DNA from: Photobacterium damselae
GTDB lineage: Bacteria; Pseudomonadota; Gammaproteobacteria; Enterobacterales; Vibrionaceae
NCBI RefSeq assembly: GCF_003026815.1
Contig: NZ_PYOG01000005.1
Coordinates: forward strand, 62,001 to 126,000
Length of the DNA stretch: 64,000 nucleotides
Direction: 5' to 3'
Positions within the stretch are counted from its first letter, which is position 1. The number at the start of each line of letters is the position of its first letter. Both the position numbers and the translations under genes were made by a program. Positions 37,930 through 46,613 of this stretch are shown here, one piece after another. The notes under the pieces were generated by a model that ran no database searches, had not been told where the DNA came from, and saw nothing but the letters and a program-made list of their open reading frames with translations.

Positions 37930-38191
37930 TGTTTATCCTAGCGCTTCTTATTCCGCCCATAACTATTGGGCTATGTAATAACACTATTAAACCTGAGCCC
38001 CTCTAAGAGATTGTCATCCTTGTGTAAGCGTTTATATCCTTTATCCCTAATAGTTCAAGAATTCTGCATGCGGTTTAAATCAGAAACACGCTGTAACAAA
38101 TAGGGCAAATATCCCAATTGCTTTCTCTAGCTTTTCCTTCCTCAATACCGATATAATCGGACCATTCTCTATTTTCAGATTAGGCTTAAAA

Positions 38192-38587
38192 TTGACCCGT
38201 CGATTGATTATCTTCTTAATCGCGAGCATATTTTTGACATCACTTTCAAGTGTTGCAATGCCTAACACCCGTCTTTCAGCTGATAGTAATACGGTCCATT
38301 CTTCTGTCTCGTGTCAACCTATTACATCGCAGCCAATTTCAGATCCTTGCTGTAATTCATTACATAAAATGACCCTGTCTGATTGTAGCGATAATAGCAG
38401 TATGTCAACTTCATCCAGTTGTTGTGATCATGACTCTTGTTCTATGAAAATAGGGAAAGTGTCATATTCTGGGCTACTCCCGATGCCCTATTCAATTGCT
38501 AAAATGCGCTCGGAAAGACCGGAACATAGTCGACATCGTTATTACTCTCATCAATATGAGCCATTATTAAGACCTCCATTAAATTAA
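38192..38587 (+). CDS. Cys-rich secreted protein of unknown function
   Basis: I do not recognise a family. The only reasonable start is a TTG with a weak AGG upstream. The N-terminus is a signal peptide (RRLIIFLIASIFLTSLSSVA, cleavage near residue 23). The mature part has eight or more Cys in pairs and clusters (DPCCNS, SSCCDHDSCSM) with Ser, Asp and Met, and a basic His/Tyr-rich tail (HSRHRYYSHQYE). Such clusters suit soft-metal binding in the periplasm. It lies 68 bp before the DUF411 gene, so the two may act together in copper handling; this is inference. The TTG start lowers confidence. Confidence 0.6.
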   Translation: MTRRLIIFLIASIFLTSLSSVAMPNTRLSADSNTVHSSVSCQPITSQPISDPCCNSLHKMTLSDCSDNSSMSTSSSCCDHDSCSMKIGKVSYSGLLPMPYSIAKMRSERPEHSRHRYYSHQYEPLLRPPLN

Positions 38588-38655
38588 TGCGTTAACACCA
38601 ATTTATCGCTCAACGTTAATACATTATTTATTTGATACAAATTTAGGTTCATATT

Positions 38656-39102
38656 ATGAAAATTAAAACTCTTCTTATGGCATCACTACTTGCTCTTTCT
38701 ACTCAAACTATGGCTGAAACCATTAAAGGTACGAACTATCAATCACCTTATTGTGGCTGCTGTAAAGAGTGGGTAAAACATATGAAAGATAATGGTTTTG
38801 ATCTAGATATTGTCTACGAAGAAAACTTAACACCAGTAAAAATTAAATTAGGTTTACAGCCACAACTAGCATCATGCCATACCGCAGAAATTGAAGGCTA
38901 CACTTTTGAAGGGCATATTCCAGCATCAGATATCAAACGTTTTCTAGATAAGAAGCCTAAGCGAATGATCGGTCTTGCTGTACCAGGAATGCCGATGGGA
39001 TCTCCTGGTATGGAGTACGGCGATAAGAAAGATGCCTATGATGTTGTTGCTTTTGATAAAAATGGAAAAACCATGGTTTGGTCTCGTCAAAACCAAGAGT
39101 AA
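38656..39102 (+). CDS. DUF411 family periplasmic metal-binding protein
   Basis: A 148-residue exported protein: signal peptide MKIKTLLMASLLALSTQTMA, then the DUF411 hallmark SPYCGCCKEWVKHM (a thioredoxin-like CxCC site), LASCHTAEIEGYTFEGHIPASDI and the Met-rich GLAVPGMPMGSPGME. DUF411 proteins are commonly encoded with copper resistance genes and are thought to bind or shuttle copper. The preceding Cys-rich gene supports a metal role. A terminator follows. Confidence 0.88.
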   Translation: MKIKTLLMASLLALSTQTMAETIKGTNYQSPYCGCCKEWVKHMKDNGFDLDIVYEENLTPVKIKLGLQPQLASCHTAEIEGYTFEGHIPASDIKRFLDKKPKRMIGLAVPGMPMGSPGMEYGDKKDAYDVVAFDKNGKTMVWSRQNQE

Positions 39103-39153
39103 ATGCTAAACCAACAGCGTTGTAAGTAATGCTGTAAACAGACCTGTAAAACT

Positions 39154-39190
39154 AAGCCCTAATACGATATGTCTCGATTAGGGCTTTCTC
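39154..39190 (+). terminator. Terminator of the DUF411 gene
   Basis: A 10-bp stem (AAGCCCTAAT at 39154-39163 with ATTAGGGCTT at 39177-39186) is followed by a pyrimidine-rich run. Confidence 0.7.
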
Positions 39191-39223
39191 TATTGACGAC
39201 TCAGAAAAACTTAAAAACCAGCC

Positions 39224-40207
39224 TTAACACAAACCTTGAATTTGAAGAAATACCTCACGATTGGGATCGTCCTGTTGCGCCCAGAGTGGATCCTCTTCTC
39301 TCTTCTCAAAATAGATTTGTAGCGCATTAAAATACGTAAATGCAGTTAACTCACTATCTTGATTGAAATAACTAAAAAAGAGTTCTTCATTGCTGGCAAG
39401 TTCAGATAATGTCGTAATTCCCCGTTCTAGAGCCCATTTAATAGGGATCGTTGGAATAAGCGTTCGGTACAACATCAACTCTTTTAGCACATTAAGCTTA
39501 ATGACATGTACTACCTGATTTTTTTCATCCGCGTTATAAGAGTGCTGATTTGCCGCCTCTTCTGCAAGTAGCATCTTTAAACTGTCTAGGCTAGCTTGCC
39601 GCTCTTGTGCTGAATACCCATAAGTTGTTTTACAAAATCTCAAGGCATACGATAATTTATCGCGCCCGACTAACTCAACCACATCGGCTAACCATGTTTC
39701 AGGAATCGCATAAGCTTGAGCTAATTGAGTAACAGCATGATGTAAACTGGTGTAAATCACCCCATCAAACTCAACTTGATAAACCGTGGTTAACTTGGGT
39801 AAAGGAATACCATCAATAACGAGATCCCAACCAGAATAGTTCACTCTTTCTTTGGCTATTTGGTACATCATCCAGGCACTTTCACGAAATCCTTCCAGCG
39901 CTTTACCTTCAAATTCACAATCACGAAGCTCATCTTCAGTCCAATTAAGTCCTATTTGAAGATGCTTTTGGTATTTTTGATGTAGCTTTTCTTTGATCTT
40001 ATCACGCAATAAATCAAGGCTACTGACTTTGAGATCTTTTGCCAAACCGAAACATTCATGACAGCTAGGCAACATAATTGGGTGCTTTTGCCCATCATAG
40101 TTTGGTGTCGCCATAAAGCTAACATGTTCATAAAATGGCTCACCGCAAAACCAGCAGCAGTGACGACATTCAAAAGGTACTTCAATGTAATGTGTACAGT
40201 CAGACAT
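39224..40207 (-). CDS. Hypothetical protein with a Cys-rich zinc-ribbon-like N-terminus
   Basis: I do not recognise a named family for this 327-residue cytosolic protein. The N-terminus has CRHCCWFCGEP (about 14-24) and, 25 residues on, SCHECFG (about 48-54), a pair of CxxC knuckles that suggests a zinc ribbon or a degraded HNH fold. The rest is helical with many acidic and aromatic residues and no membrane segment. It is transcribed alone and divergent from the DUF2786 gene. A role in nucleic-acid binding is a guess from the zinc knuckles only. Confidence 0.6.
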   Translation of the reverse strand: MSDCTHYIEVPFECRHCCWFCGEPFYEHVSFMATPNYDGQKHPIMLPSCHECFGLAKDLKVSSLDLLRDKIKEKLHQKYQKHLQIGLNWTEDELRDCEFEGKALEGFRESAWMMYQIAKERVNYSGWDLVIDGIPLPKLTTVYQVEFDGVIYTSLHHAVTQLAQAYAIPETWLADVVELVGRDKLSYALRFCKTTYGYSAQERQASLDSLKMLLAEEAANQHSYNADEKNQVVHVIKLNVLKELMLYRTLIPTIPIKWALERGITTLSELASNEELFFSYFNQDSELTAFTYFNALQIYFEKREEDPLWAQQDDPNREVFLQIQGLC

Positions 40208-40361
40208 AACTGAATCTTTATTTTCAACAATAACCTAAGCACAGTACAAAGAGAGCTGAATAAAAACAAGTCACCATAACCAGATTATGGCTTTTACTTG
40301 CTAGAAGATAGGATTCAGAGGTAAAATATGCGCCCTCTTTTTTGTTATCGAGTGTGATTGA

Positions 40362-41060
40362 ATGTCTGATAAAAAGCGAAAGGCGCTACAGAAAATAGCC
40401 AAATGCTTAGAGCTAGGTAATTCAGCCAATGTTAACGAGGCTGCGCAAGCCATACGTATGGCTCACCGCTTAATGCTGAAATATGGTCTTGAAAAAGATG
40501 ATATCGAGTTTATTAAGATGGGAAAAACGAAATCAGCAACCTTATTACCAACAGATATCAGTCAATCGATTCTTAAAATTATCCGCGGAATCAACCGTCG
40601 ATTTGGTGTTGAATGTGTTTTAACCAACTACAAGGGGTTAAAACAGGCCGAGTTTATTGGTATGGCAGAGCGTGCGATTTTTGCAGCATTTGCTTTTGAT
40701 GTAGTCTATCGCGAGATGAACCAACAAACAGGGCAATTTCGCAATAGTTTTCAAGGTACAGGCACCAGTTCTTCTGAAGTAAATCGTCGAGTTGGTTCAT
40801 TTTTAGCCGGATGGATTGAAGGGGCTCTTGAGAAGCTACCGACTCTCACAACCGATGATGATCACGATAAGAGAATGACCAATTATATCGATCGCGAATT
40901 TGAAAACTTAGACCGAGAAACCTTTAAACAACAGCTACAAGAAGCGATGAAAGCGCTGACTGATGATTATGAAAAAGGTATGAAGAAAGGACGTTCCATT
41001 TCTGTTAATCGTCCTGTTGGTGGTGCAAGTGCTCGTGAAGAATTAAAACGCCTACAATAA
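40362..41060 (+). CDS. DUF2786 domain protein
   Basis: A 232-residue cytosolic protein. The N-terminal ~45 residues (KKRKALQKIAKCLELGNSANVNEAAQAIRMAHRLMLKYGL) are the DUF2786 helical domain, found in phage and chromosomal proteins. The middle (IIRGINRRFGVECVLTNYKG, FIGMAERAIFAAFAFDVVYREM) fits the zincin-like or DUF7168 domain that usually follows. The C-terminus is charged. The function is unknown. It ends at a small terminator. Confidence 0.75.
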   Translation: MSDKKRKALQKIAKCLELGNSANVNEAAQAIRMAHRLMLKYGLEKDDIEFIKMGKTKSATLLPTDISQSILKIIRGINRRFGVECVLTNYKGLKQAEFIGMAERAIFAAFAFDVVYREMNQQTGQFRNSFQGTGTSSSEVNRRVGSFLAGWIEGALEKLPTLTTDDDHDKRMTNYIDREFENLDRETFKQQLQEAMKALTDDYEKGMKKGRSISVNRPVGGASAREELKRLQ

Positions 41061-41086
41061 AAACATTCTATTCTTACCATTTGGAA

Positions 41087-41114
41087 AGAGCTAGCCCATC
41101 AAGCTAGCTTTTTT
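41087..41114 (+). terminator. Terminator of the DUF2786 gene
   Basis: A 7-bp stem AGCTAGC (41089-41095) with GCTAGCT (41103-41109), extended by weaker pairs, is followed by six T residues. Confidence 0.75.
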
Positions 41115-41351
41115 AGCATTTAACTCAGCAAAAAATAACGTTCTTTGCTGAGTTTTATCTCTTCATTGATTAATAAAACACCATATAAGACACAGGTTTT
41201 ATTACGTATAAACAACATAATTCACATGACTGTGTTCAAAAAAAAAGCAAAAGATAAAAAAAGACAAACTAATTTTAATATAATGGGAGTTATCTCTCAG
41301 ATTTATGGTAGACTATAGGAAAATTCCCTAATTCCTGTAGCCTTTACACAC

Positions 41352-42656
41352 ATGAAATTCCCTGGTCAACGTAAGTCAAAGCATTACTTTCCTGTCAATG
41401 CCCGAGATCCATTAGTTGCTCAAATTCAGCAAGAGAATCCTCTAGCACGGACTCATCTTGTTGGGGTTGGTCAAACCATTGTTGATATTGAAGCACGCGT
41501 TGATGACGACTTTTTACAGCGTCACGCACTGAGTAAAGGCCACTCATTAGTGCTTGATGAAGATAAAGCGGAATTGCTTTATAAAGAGCTGAAAGAGCGT
41601 AACCTAATCAGCCATGAATACCCTGGCGATACAATTGGTAATACGCTTCATAACTACTCTGTTTTAGCAGATGATAAATCAATTCTGCTAGGTGTTATGA
41701 GTAAAGATCTAAAAATCGGCTCATACGCATACCGCTATCTTTGTAACACCTCTTGCCGTATGGATTTAGACTACCTACAGCCTGTAGACGGTCCTATCGG
41801 TCGCTGCTATACCCTAATTTCTGAAGATGGCGAACGCACCTTTGCGATTAATGAAGGTGATATGAATCAGCTTCGTCCTGATAACATCCCAGAAAAAGCC
41901 TTTAAGAAAGCCTCTGCACTGGTTCTCTCTTCTTACTTGGTTCGTGGTAAACCAAACGATCCAATGAAAGACTCTGCTCTTAAAGCCATTGAATATGCGA
42001 AAAAATATGATGTGCCAGTTGTTTTAACACTGGGTACTAAGTATGTGATTGAAGATCGCCGCGAATGGTGGATTGATTTCCTAAAAGAGCATGTAACTTG
42101 TGTTGCAATGAATGAAGAAGAAGGTGAGGCACTAACTGGTGAGAAAGATCCACTTCTTGCAGCAGATAAGGCACTTGAATGGGTTGATCTTGTTCTTTGT
42201 ACCGCAGGCCCTGTTGGTCTATATATGGCTGGCTACACTGATGACGAATTGAAGCGTGAATCATCATTGCCATTGCTACCAGGCAAGATCCCTGAATTCA
42301 ATAAATATGAATTTAGCCGTCCAATGAAAAAAGCGGACTGTGAAAATCCTATTCGTGTTTACTCTCATATCGCACCTTACCTTGGTGGCCCAGTTGAGAT
42401 TAAGAACACTAATGGCGCCGGTGATGCTGCACTTTCTGCCCTACTGCATGATATGTCTGCGAACCGCTACCATAAATTCAATGTTCCAAACTCTGCAAAG
42501 CACAATGGTAACTTCTTAAGCTACTCATCATTCTCTCAAATTTGCCAGTATTCAAACCGTGCAAGTTATGAAGTACTGATTCAGCACGCCCCTCGCCTTT
42601 CAAGAGGACTACCAGAGCGTGAAGATTGCTTAGAAGAAGCATACTGGGAACGTTAA
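41352..42656 (+). CDS. gsk: Inosine/guanosine kinase Gsk
   Basis: A 434-residue PfkB-type nucleoside kinase, the same length as E. coli Gsk. It phosphorylates inosine and guanosine for purine salvage. PfkB marks are present: an N-terminal substrate region (GVGQTIVDIEARVDDDFL) and the C-terminal motif NTNGAGDAALSALLHDM with the catalytic Asp. It is transcribed alone; the ribosome binding site is weak. Confidence 0.96.
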   Translation: MKFPGQRKSKHYFPVNARDPLVAQIQQENPLARTHLVGVGQTIVDIEARVDDDFLQRHALSKGHSLVLDEDKAELLYKELKERNLISHEYPGDTIGNTLHNYSVLADDKSILLGVMSKDLKIGSYAYRYLCNTSCRMDLDYLQPVDGPIGRCYTLISEDGERTFAINEGDMNQLRPDNIPEKAFKKASALVLSSYLVRGKPNDPMKDSALKAIEYAKKYDVPVVLTLGTKYVIEDRREWWIDFLKEHVTCVAMNEEEGEALTGEKDPLLAADKALEWVDLVLCTAGPVGLYMAGYTDDELKRESSLPLLPGKIPEFNKYEFSRPMKKADCENPIRVYSHIAPYLGGPVEIKNTNGAGDAALSALLHDMSANRYHKFNVPNSAKHNGNFLSYSSFSQICQYSNRASYEVLIQHAPRLSRGLPEREDCLEEAYWER

Positions 42657-42666
42657 GTTATTCGAG

Positions 42667-42696
42667 AAGAGCTCCTATTATGGGGCTCTTTTTTAT
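42667..42696 (+). terminator. Terminator of gsk
   Basis: AAGAGC-TCC (42667-42675) pairs with GGG-GCTCTT (42682-42690), and six T residues follow. Confidence 0.88.
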
Positions 42697-42831
42697 TTGC
42701 TTTTGTTTTCACTTCATGAATTCTTGAATAAGATCTAGCCCAAATTAGCTCCTCCCTTAGCTAGAAGAACATTAGATATCTTACTAAAATAACTTAACTG
42801 AATAATGTCAAAATAGACTGAATTTTTCACT

Positions 42832-43377
42832 TTACCCGATTAGTTGCTTAGCTTTTGATTGAATAACTTCGAAATCTAGATTGAGATTTATAAACTCGCT
42901 AATCTGCCATTGTTGGGTACTAATTGCTTGTTTAGCTGTTAGTTTAATCCAAGGGGCATAGACACGAATAGCTCTCTTCCCTTCCCGCCCATTGTGACTA
43001 AATATATTTTTATTCGTCAATAGTTCATTTTGAAAAACAAAAAATCCTTTATTATCGGACTCAAAACTAGCGATAAACACTAATTCAATACCATCATAGG
43101 TATTAAAAGGAATTATTTCCGATTTGTTTGTTTCCCTCTTCCATAACGTAACAAATTGCCCTACTTTTGTTGGAGTAGTTTTCCCCTGCCTAAATAAACA
43201 CTTCAGTCCGTTAAATGTAAACTTTACAGCCCCATACTCTCCACTTTCTTGCTCCCTTTCTACATTAGTTATGCCATCAGGGCTAAGAGGGATTAATACT
43301 TTGTCTATTAGCTCTAAAAATGAGACTGGTGTTTCACCAAATTTTGGATTCTCAAACCAGTTATATTCAGAATGCAT
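42832..43377 (-). CDS. MepB family protein
   Basis: The ATG at 43375-43377 has a strong GGGAG site four bases upstream and gives 181 residues; the frame runs on upstream without support. The N-terminus MHSEYNWFENPKFGETP, the middle EYGAVKFTFNGLKCLFRQGKTTPTKVGQFVTLWKR and the RAIRVYAPW segment fit the MepB family, named from the staphylococcal mepRAB operon and of unknown function. Here it closes an immunity-gene array behind a T6SS-type effector, 110 bp after a DUF6392 gene, so a protective role is possible but unproven. Confidence 0.75.
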   Translation of the reverse strand: MHSEYNWFENPKFGETPVSFLELIDKVLIPLSPDGITNVEREQESGEYGAVKFTFNGLKCLFRQGKTTPTKVGQFVTLWKRETNKSEIIPFNTYDGIELVFIASFESDNKGFFVFQNELLTNKNIFSHNGREGKRAIRVYAPWIKLTAKQAISTQQWQISEFINLNLDFEVIQSKAKQLIG

Positions 43378-43487
43378 CTTTCTCCCTTTTGCATATGGCT
43401 TATTATAAATTTGGTTGAACGATAAATGCTGCATGCTTTCAGCTGATTTTTAAAAGGATGAGCATACTTATCCCATTATGGTCTTAA

Positions 43488-43985
43488 TTATAGGCTTAGT
43501 TTCCTAATTCCCCCCCAAGAGACATCTTTGGTATACAAGAAAGTTAATGCTCTAACATCCATTTGTTCTTCTGTGTAATAAACCAATAATGATAGTTCAC
43601 CAAAGAATTCTCGGTCTAATCGATAATGCGCAACACATCCGATAACATCTCCCATAAATACTATTGGTGGCTTGTATTCGAATGGTTGTCCGATTGTTTG
43701 TTCAATATAGTTACGTGTCATATGTGCTTTAAATGGGCTGGGTAGTTCATTTGGAAAATGATATTTAGGTTTATCTGAATCAAGAAGTGTTAATTCGATA
43801 GTAATTAGTTTTTTTGTTGATCTATCAAAAGCAAGATAAACACCTTCTCGGATCATATTCAGCACAAGTTCATCATCGCCTGAAAATCTTGGTTTAGGTT
43901 TCTTATTTTCAGCAAGTAAACCAGCTGCAATAATTTCGCTTGGTGTTTTTCCTATCATTTTTATCATTTGCGATATATTAATCAT
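43488..43985 (-). CDS. DUF6392 family immunity-type protein (copy 2)
   Basis: A 165-residue cytosolic protein, paralogue of the one at 44656-45144. The first ~60 residues are nearly identical in both ([29 protein letters not shown]), the rest has diverged. DUF6392 proteins sit beside S-type pyocins and are taken as their immunity proteins. The C-terminus reads IRKLSL because a run of seven C on the plus strand (43510-43516) is one base longer than the matching run in copy 1, shifting past the original stop. A decayed effector tail lies just upstream, so this copy probably arrived with, or was copied with, another toxin end. Confidence 0.8.
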   Translation of the reverse strand: MINISQMIKMIGKTPSEIIAAGLLAENKKPKPRFSGDDELVLNMIREGVYLAFDRSTKKLITIELTLLDSDKPKYHFPNELPSPFKAHMTRNYIEQTIGQPFEYKPPIVFMGDVIGCVAHYRLDREFFGELSLLVYYTEEQMDVRALTFLYTKDVSWGGIRKLSL

Positions 43986-44031
43986 TAAGTACCATCCATT
44001 TTATCTATTTGATAATGCGTCCCATATCTAG
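43986..44031 (-). pseudogene. Vestige of an effector 3' end before DUF6392 copy 2
   Basis: The 45 bp upstream of copy 2 match the last codons of the effector gene that precede copy 1. On the minus strand both contain AAAATGGATGGTAC just before the immunity ATG (encoding NGWY in the effector), with weaker similarity for another 20 bp. Here the frame contains a stop (AGA-TAA-AAT) and a one-base shift, so it is a relic and not a gene. Confidence 0.6.
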
Positions 44032-44089
44032 TTCTTCCCTCAAAATTCCTATAAAAAGTCACTTCTAACTAGCCGTTGGTTGTGCTGAA

Positions 44090-44635
44090 TCACGCTATTT
44101 GCTCTTCTATAAACTCAACCCAATCGGCTGTAATTGCTAGTTCTTTTTGCTCTTCTTTTGATAGATTTTGCCAATAAGGAAGCCATAACCAGTTGAACCA
44201 GAAATCAAGATTTCCTTGTAAGCTTCCGTACTCTAGTGGCGATATATCAGGGAACGAGTGCTCAGGTTTAGGTGGATGAAAATTGGAATTGATTATGCCG
44301 CTAACGAGATCTGTTTGGTCTGTTATGAGATGCACAATATGGCCATTAAAGTCTGAAAACACATTGAGTTTTAAAATAACTTGTTTACTTGAGAAGTCTT
44401 GAGGCTCTTTTGTGTCGTTTAAAGTAATCCTTATTCCTGCATGTCTCTGAATTAATTGAACCAATAGATCGGTTGATTCCGTATCGATAAGGAAGAGCAA
44501 GTTATATGCTTGCTCATTCATTTCTTTTGACTGTGTTACTTTGGGATAGGTGTTGTTATAGATACTTAGATCTAAAGCCTTTGAATGATTACTATGTGTG
44601 ATACCTTGCATCAGTTTTCTTAAAAAGGTAAACAT
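44090..44635 (-). CDS. Hypothetical protein in the immunity array
   Basis: I do not recognise a family for this 181-residue protein. It has no signal peptide; the middle has beta-type stretches (QVILKLNVFSDFNGHIVHLI) and the end is Trp-rich and acidic (NLDFWFNWLWLPYWQNL, ADWVEFIEEQIA). It lies 20 bp after DUF6392 copy 1 and is followed by the relic and copy 2. Position, size and acidity fit an immunity protein, either for the present effector or for a lost one. Confidence 0.6.
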   Translation of the reverse strand: MFTFLRKLMQGITHSNHSKALDLSIYNNTYPKVTQSKEMNEQAYNLLFLIDTESTDLLVQLIQRHAGIRITLNDTKEPQDFSSKQVILKLNVFSDFNGHIVHLITDQTDLVSGIINSNFHPPKPEHSFPDISPLEYGSLQGNLDFWFNWLWLPYWQNLSKEEQKELAITADWVEFIEEQIA

Positions 44636-44655
44636 ATTTATCCCATCGTATAGGC

Positions 44656-45144
44656 TTAGTTTCCTAATTCACCCCAAGAAACATCGTGAGTCTTGAGAAT
44701 AGTAATCGACCTTATATGATTTTGATCTTCAGCATAATATAGTAAAAGGGATAACTCGCCGAATGTATTACGATCTAAGCGGTAATGTTCAACTCCTCCC
44801 CAAATTTTACCCATAAACTCAACAGGTTTTTTCGTCTCGTAAGGAGATCCTAGTTCTTGGTAGATGTACTCTTTAGTCATTATGGATAATAATGGTTTTG
44901 GCAGCTCATTAGGAAATTTATACTTAGGTTTATCTATATCTAACAAGGTTAAATTAATTCTTATTAATTGCTTTGTTGCCCTATCAAACGCAAGAAAGAC
45001 ACCCTCTCGGATCATGTCAAGCACAAGCTCATCATCACCTGAAAACCTTGGTTTAGGTTTTTTATTTTCAGCAAGTAAACCAGCAGCAATAATTTCGCTT
45101 GGTGTTTTTCCTATCATTCTTATTATTTGCGATATATCAATCAT
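44656..45144 (-). CDS. DUF6392 family immunity-type protein (copy 1)
   Basis: The ATG at 45142-45144 overlaps the effector stop by four bases (ATGA), which indicates translational coupling and makes this the likely cognate immunity gene. The protein of 162 residues is cytosolic and shares its first ~60 residues with copy 2; the second half, probably the toxin-contact part, differs. It ends in SWGELGN. DUF6392 is a family found next to pyocin S-type toxins. Confidence 0.82.
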   Translation of the reverse strand: MIDISQIIRMIGKTPSEIIAAGLLAENKKPKPRFSGDDELVLDMIREGVFLAFDRATKQLIRINLTLLDIDKPKYKFPNELPKPLLSIMTKEYIYQELGSPYETKKPVEFMGKIWGGVEHYRLDRNTFGELSLLLYYAEDQNHIRSITILKTHDVSWGELGN

Positions 45145-46613
45145 TGGTACCATCCATTTTCTTTATTTAGTTGGTGCATTTTATTTCTTGCATTTTCAAG
45201 CTCAGATTCATTGAAACCTTCTTCTAACATCCAAGGTTTTATTGCATCAAAATTATTATCTACTGCTTGTCGTAAATTGTTTGCATCTTTAGCTATCTGA
45301 GTTGGAGTGTTTCTTCCGCCATAGGTTTCACTATATTTTTGGTGCACTTTAGCTGGTATGATTACGGTTGCTACAAAGTTCATTTGCTTTTTTATTTGTT
45401 GATCATCAGCAAATCCTGCTAATTTCCTTTGCAAATATGTTGAAGCTGCTCTTTGTGACGGCATATGATCTGCATGGGTTCCATTACGAGGCCGTCCTTT
45501 GAAGTTTCCGTATAGATCAACTTCTAACATCTTAACGGGCGGTTTGCTATAGACAATATAAAGTGGCGGTAATCCAGTTTCTTCTGGAAAAATCAGAATA
45601 TAGTCATTTAAATCTACGTCGCTGATTGGGGTGACATAGGTATTAGCAAACTCTTCACCTTGATCTTTTTCTGGGTGAATATAAATTGTATGTAAATCAA
45701 TATCAGGAATTGGGTTGGTGAGGATCTTTGTTCCTGCTATTTCTGTTGTAGTTGGTACCCATTCGATCCGAATTCCTGGTTCAAGATCTACAACAAATTT
45801 GTCTCCAATATGCTCAACGGTTCTATTTGGTATTACTGCATTATCAACATGATAACCATGAATATTGCCATCAGTATCAAATCCAAATCGTACCCGAGTT
45901 TCTACGCCTGATTTCGCTTTAACTTCTTCTTGTCCGTATAAGGTACCATCGCCTAATTGGGTTGGCGATAGTGCTAATAGAACACCACTTCTGCCAATAA
46001 CTTGCATCGAGAATCCAGCAATATCAGCAAGCGCAACACCAGAGATACGACTTAGTGCTGTTGCTCCTAATCCTGTGCTGGCAACGGCATCCATAGAGCC
46101 TGCTGCATAAACTCCCATTGAACCGATAGATGATGCTGGTTCTCTGAGTTGTCCAACATCAATACTTCCCCAGGGCGCTTTGGGAGATTTTGCAAATACT
46201 TTGTTGGTTTGTGTTTGAATGGGAGATGAAAACGACTGACTATAAGTGGTAGTTAAGCCTCCCGTATTAATACTTACGCTATTACCTATACTAATTCCGT
46301 TTCCCATACTTAATGGGGTTGCGGTAGAGGTCCCTAAAGATACATTATGGTTACTGGCTATTAAGTAACAATTACCACAACCGGTATCAACAAAATCACC
46401 AACTCGCGCAACGTTGGTTCCATTAATATTCGCAGCTCGTGATGATTGTTGAACTATAGGCCCTTGCCCTCTGCAGCTTTTACTTCCACATAAACATGTC
46501 GCGGTATCACCTAATAAAGCTTGGGATAGTCCATTGATTTTTACATGGCCACTACCAGTGATAACACTACCACCTGTAGATGTTTTGCATCCAACTGTAA
46601 TTATGTCGCCCAT
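45141..46613 (-). CDS. PAAR - pyocin S domain - nuclease-like toxin (T6SS effector)
   Basis: A 490-residue modular effector. Residues 1-85 are a PAAR domain ([20 protein letters not shown], then [18 protein letters not shown]) that would mount it on a VgrG spike. Residues about 155-215 are hydrophobic and Gly/Ala-rich. Residues about 220-365 match the S-type pyocin translocation-linked domain ([41 protein letters not shown]). Residues about 370-490 form the toxin, with His380/His383 in [13 protein letters not shown] and His424 in [17 protein letters not shown], suggestive of an HNH/HHH-type nuclease, though activity is inferred. The gene is far from the T6SS operon and is followed by immunity-type genes. 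Confidence 0.85.
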   Translation of the reverse strand: MGDIITVGCKTSTGGSVITGSGHVKINGLSQALLGDTATCLCGSKSCRGQGPIVQQSSRAANINGTNVARVGDFVDTGCGNCYLIASNHNVSLGTSTATPLSMGNGISIGNSVSINTGGLTTTYSQSFSSPIQTQTNKVFAKSPKAPWGSIDVGQLREPASSIGSMGVYAAGSMDAVASTGLGATALSRISGVALADIAGFSMQVIGRSGVLLALSPTQLGDGTLYGQEEVKAKSGVETRVRFGFDTDGNIHGYHVDNAVIPNRTVEHIGDKFVVDLEPGIRIEWVPTTTEIAGTKILTNPIPDIDLHTIYIHPEKDQGEEFANTYVTPISDVDLNDYILIFPEETGLPPLYIVYSKPPVKMLEVDLYGNFKGRPRNGTHADHMPSQRAASTYLQRKLAGFADDQQIKKQMNFVATVIIPAKVHQKYSETYGGRNTPTQIAKDANNLRQAVDNNFDAIKPWMLEEGFNESELENARNKMHQLNKENGWYQ

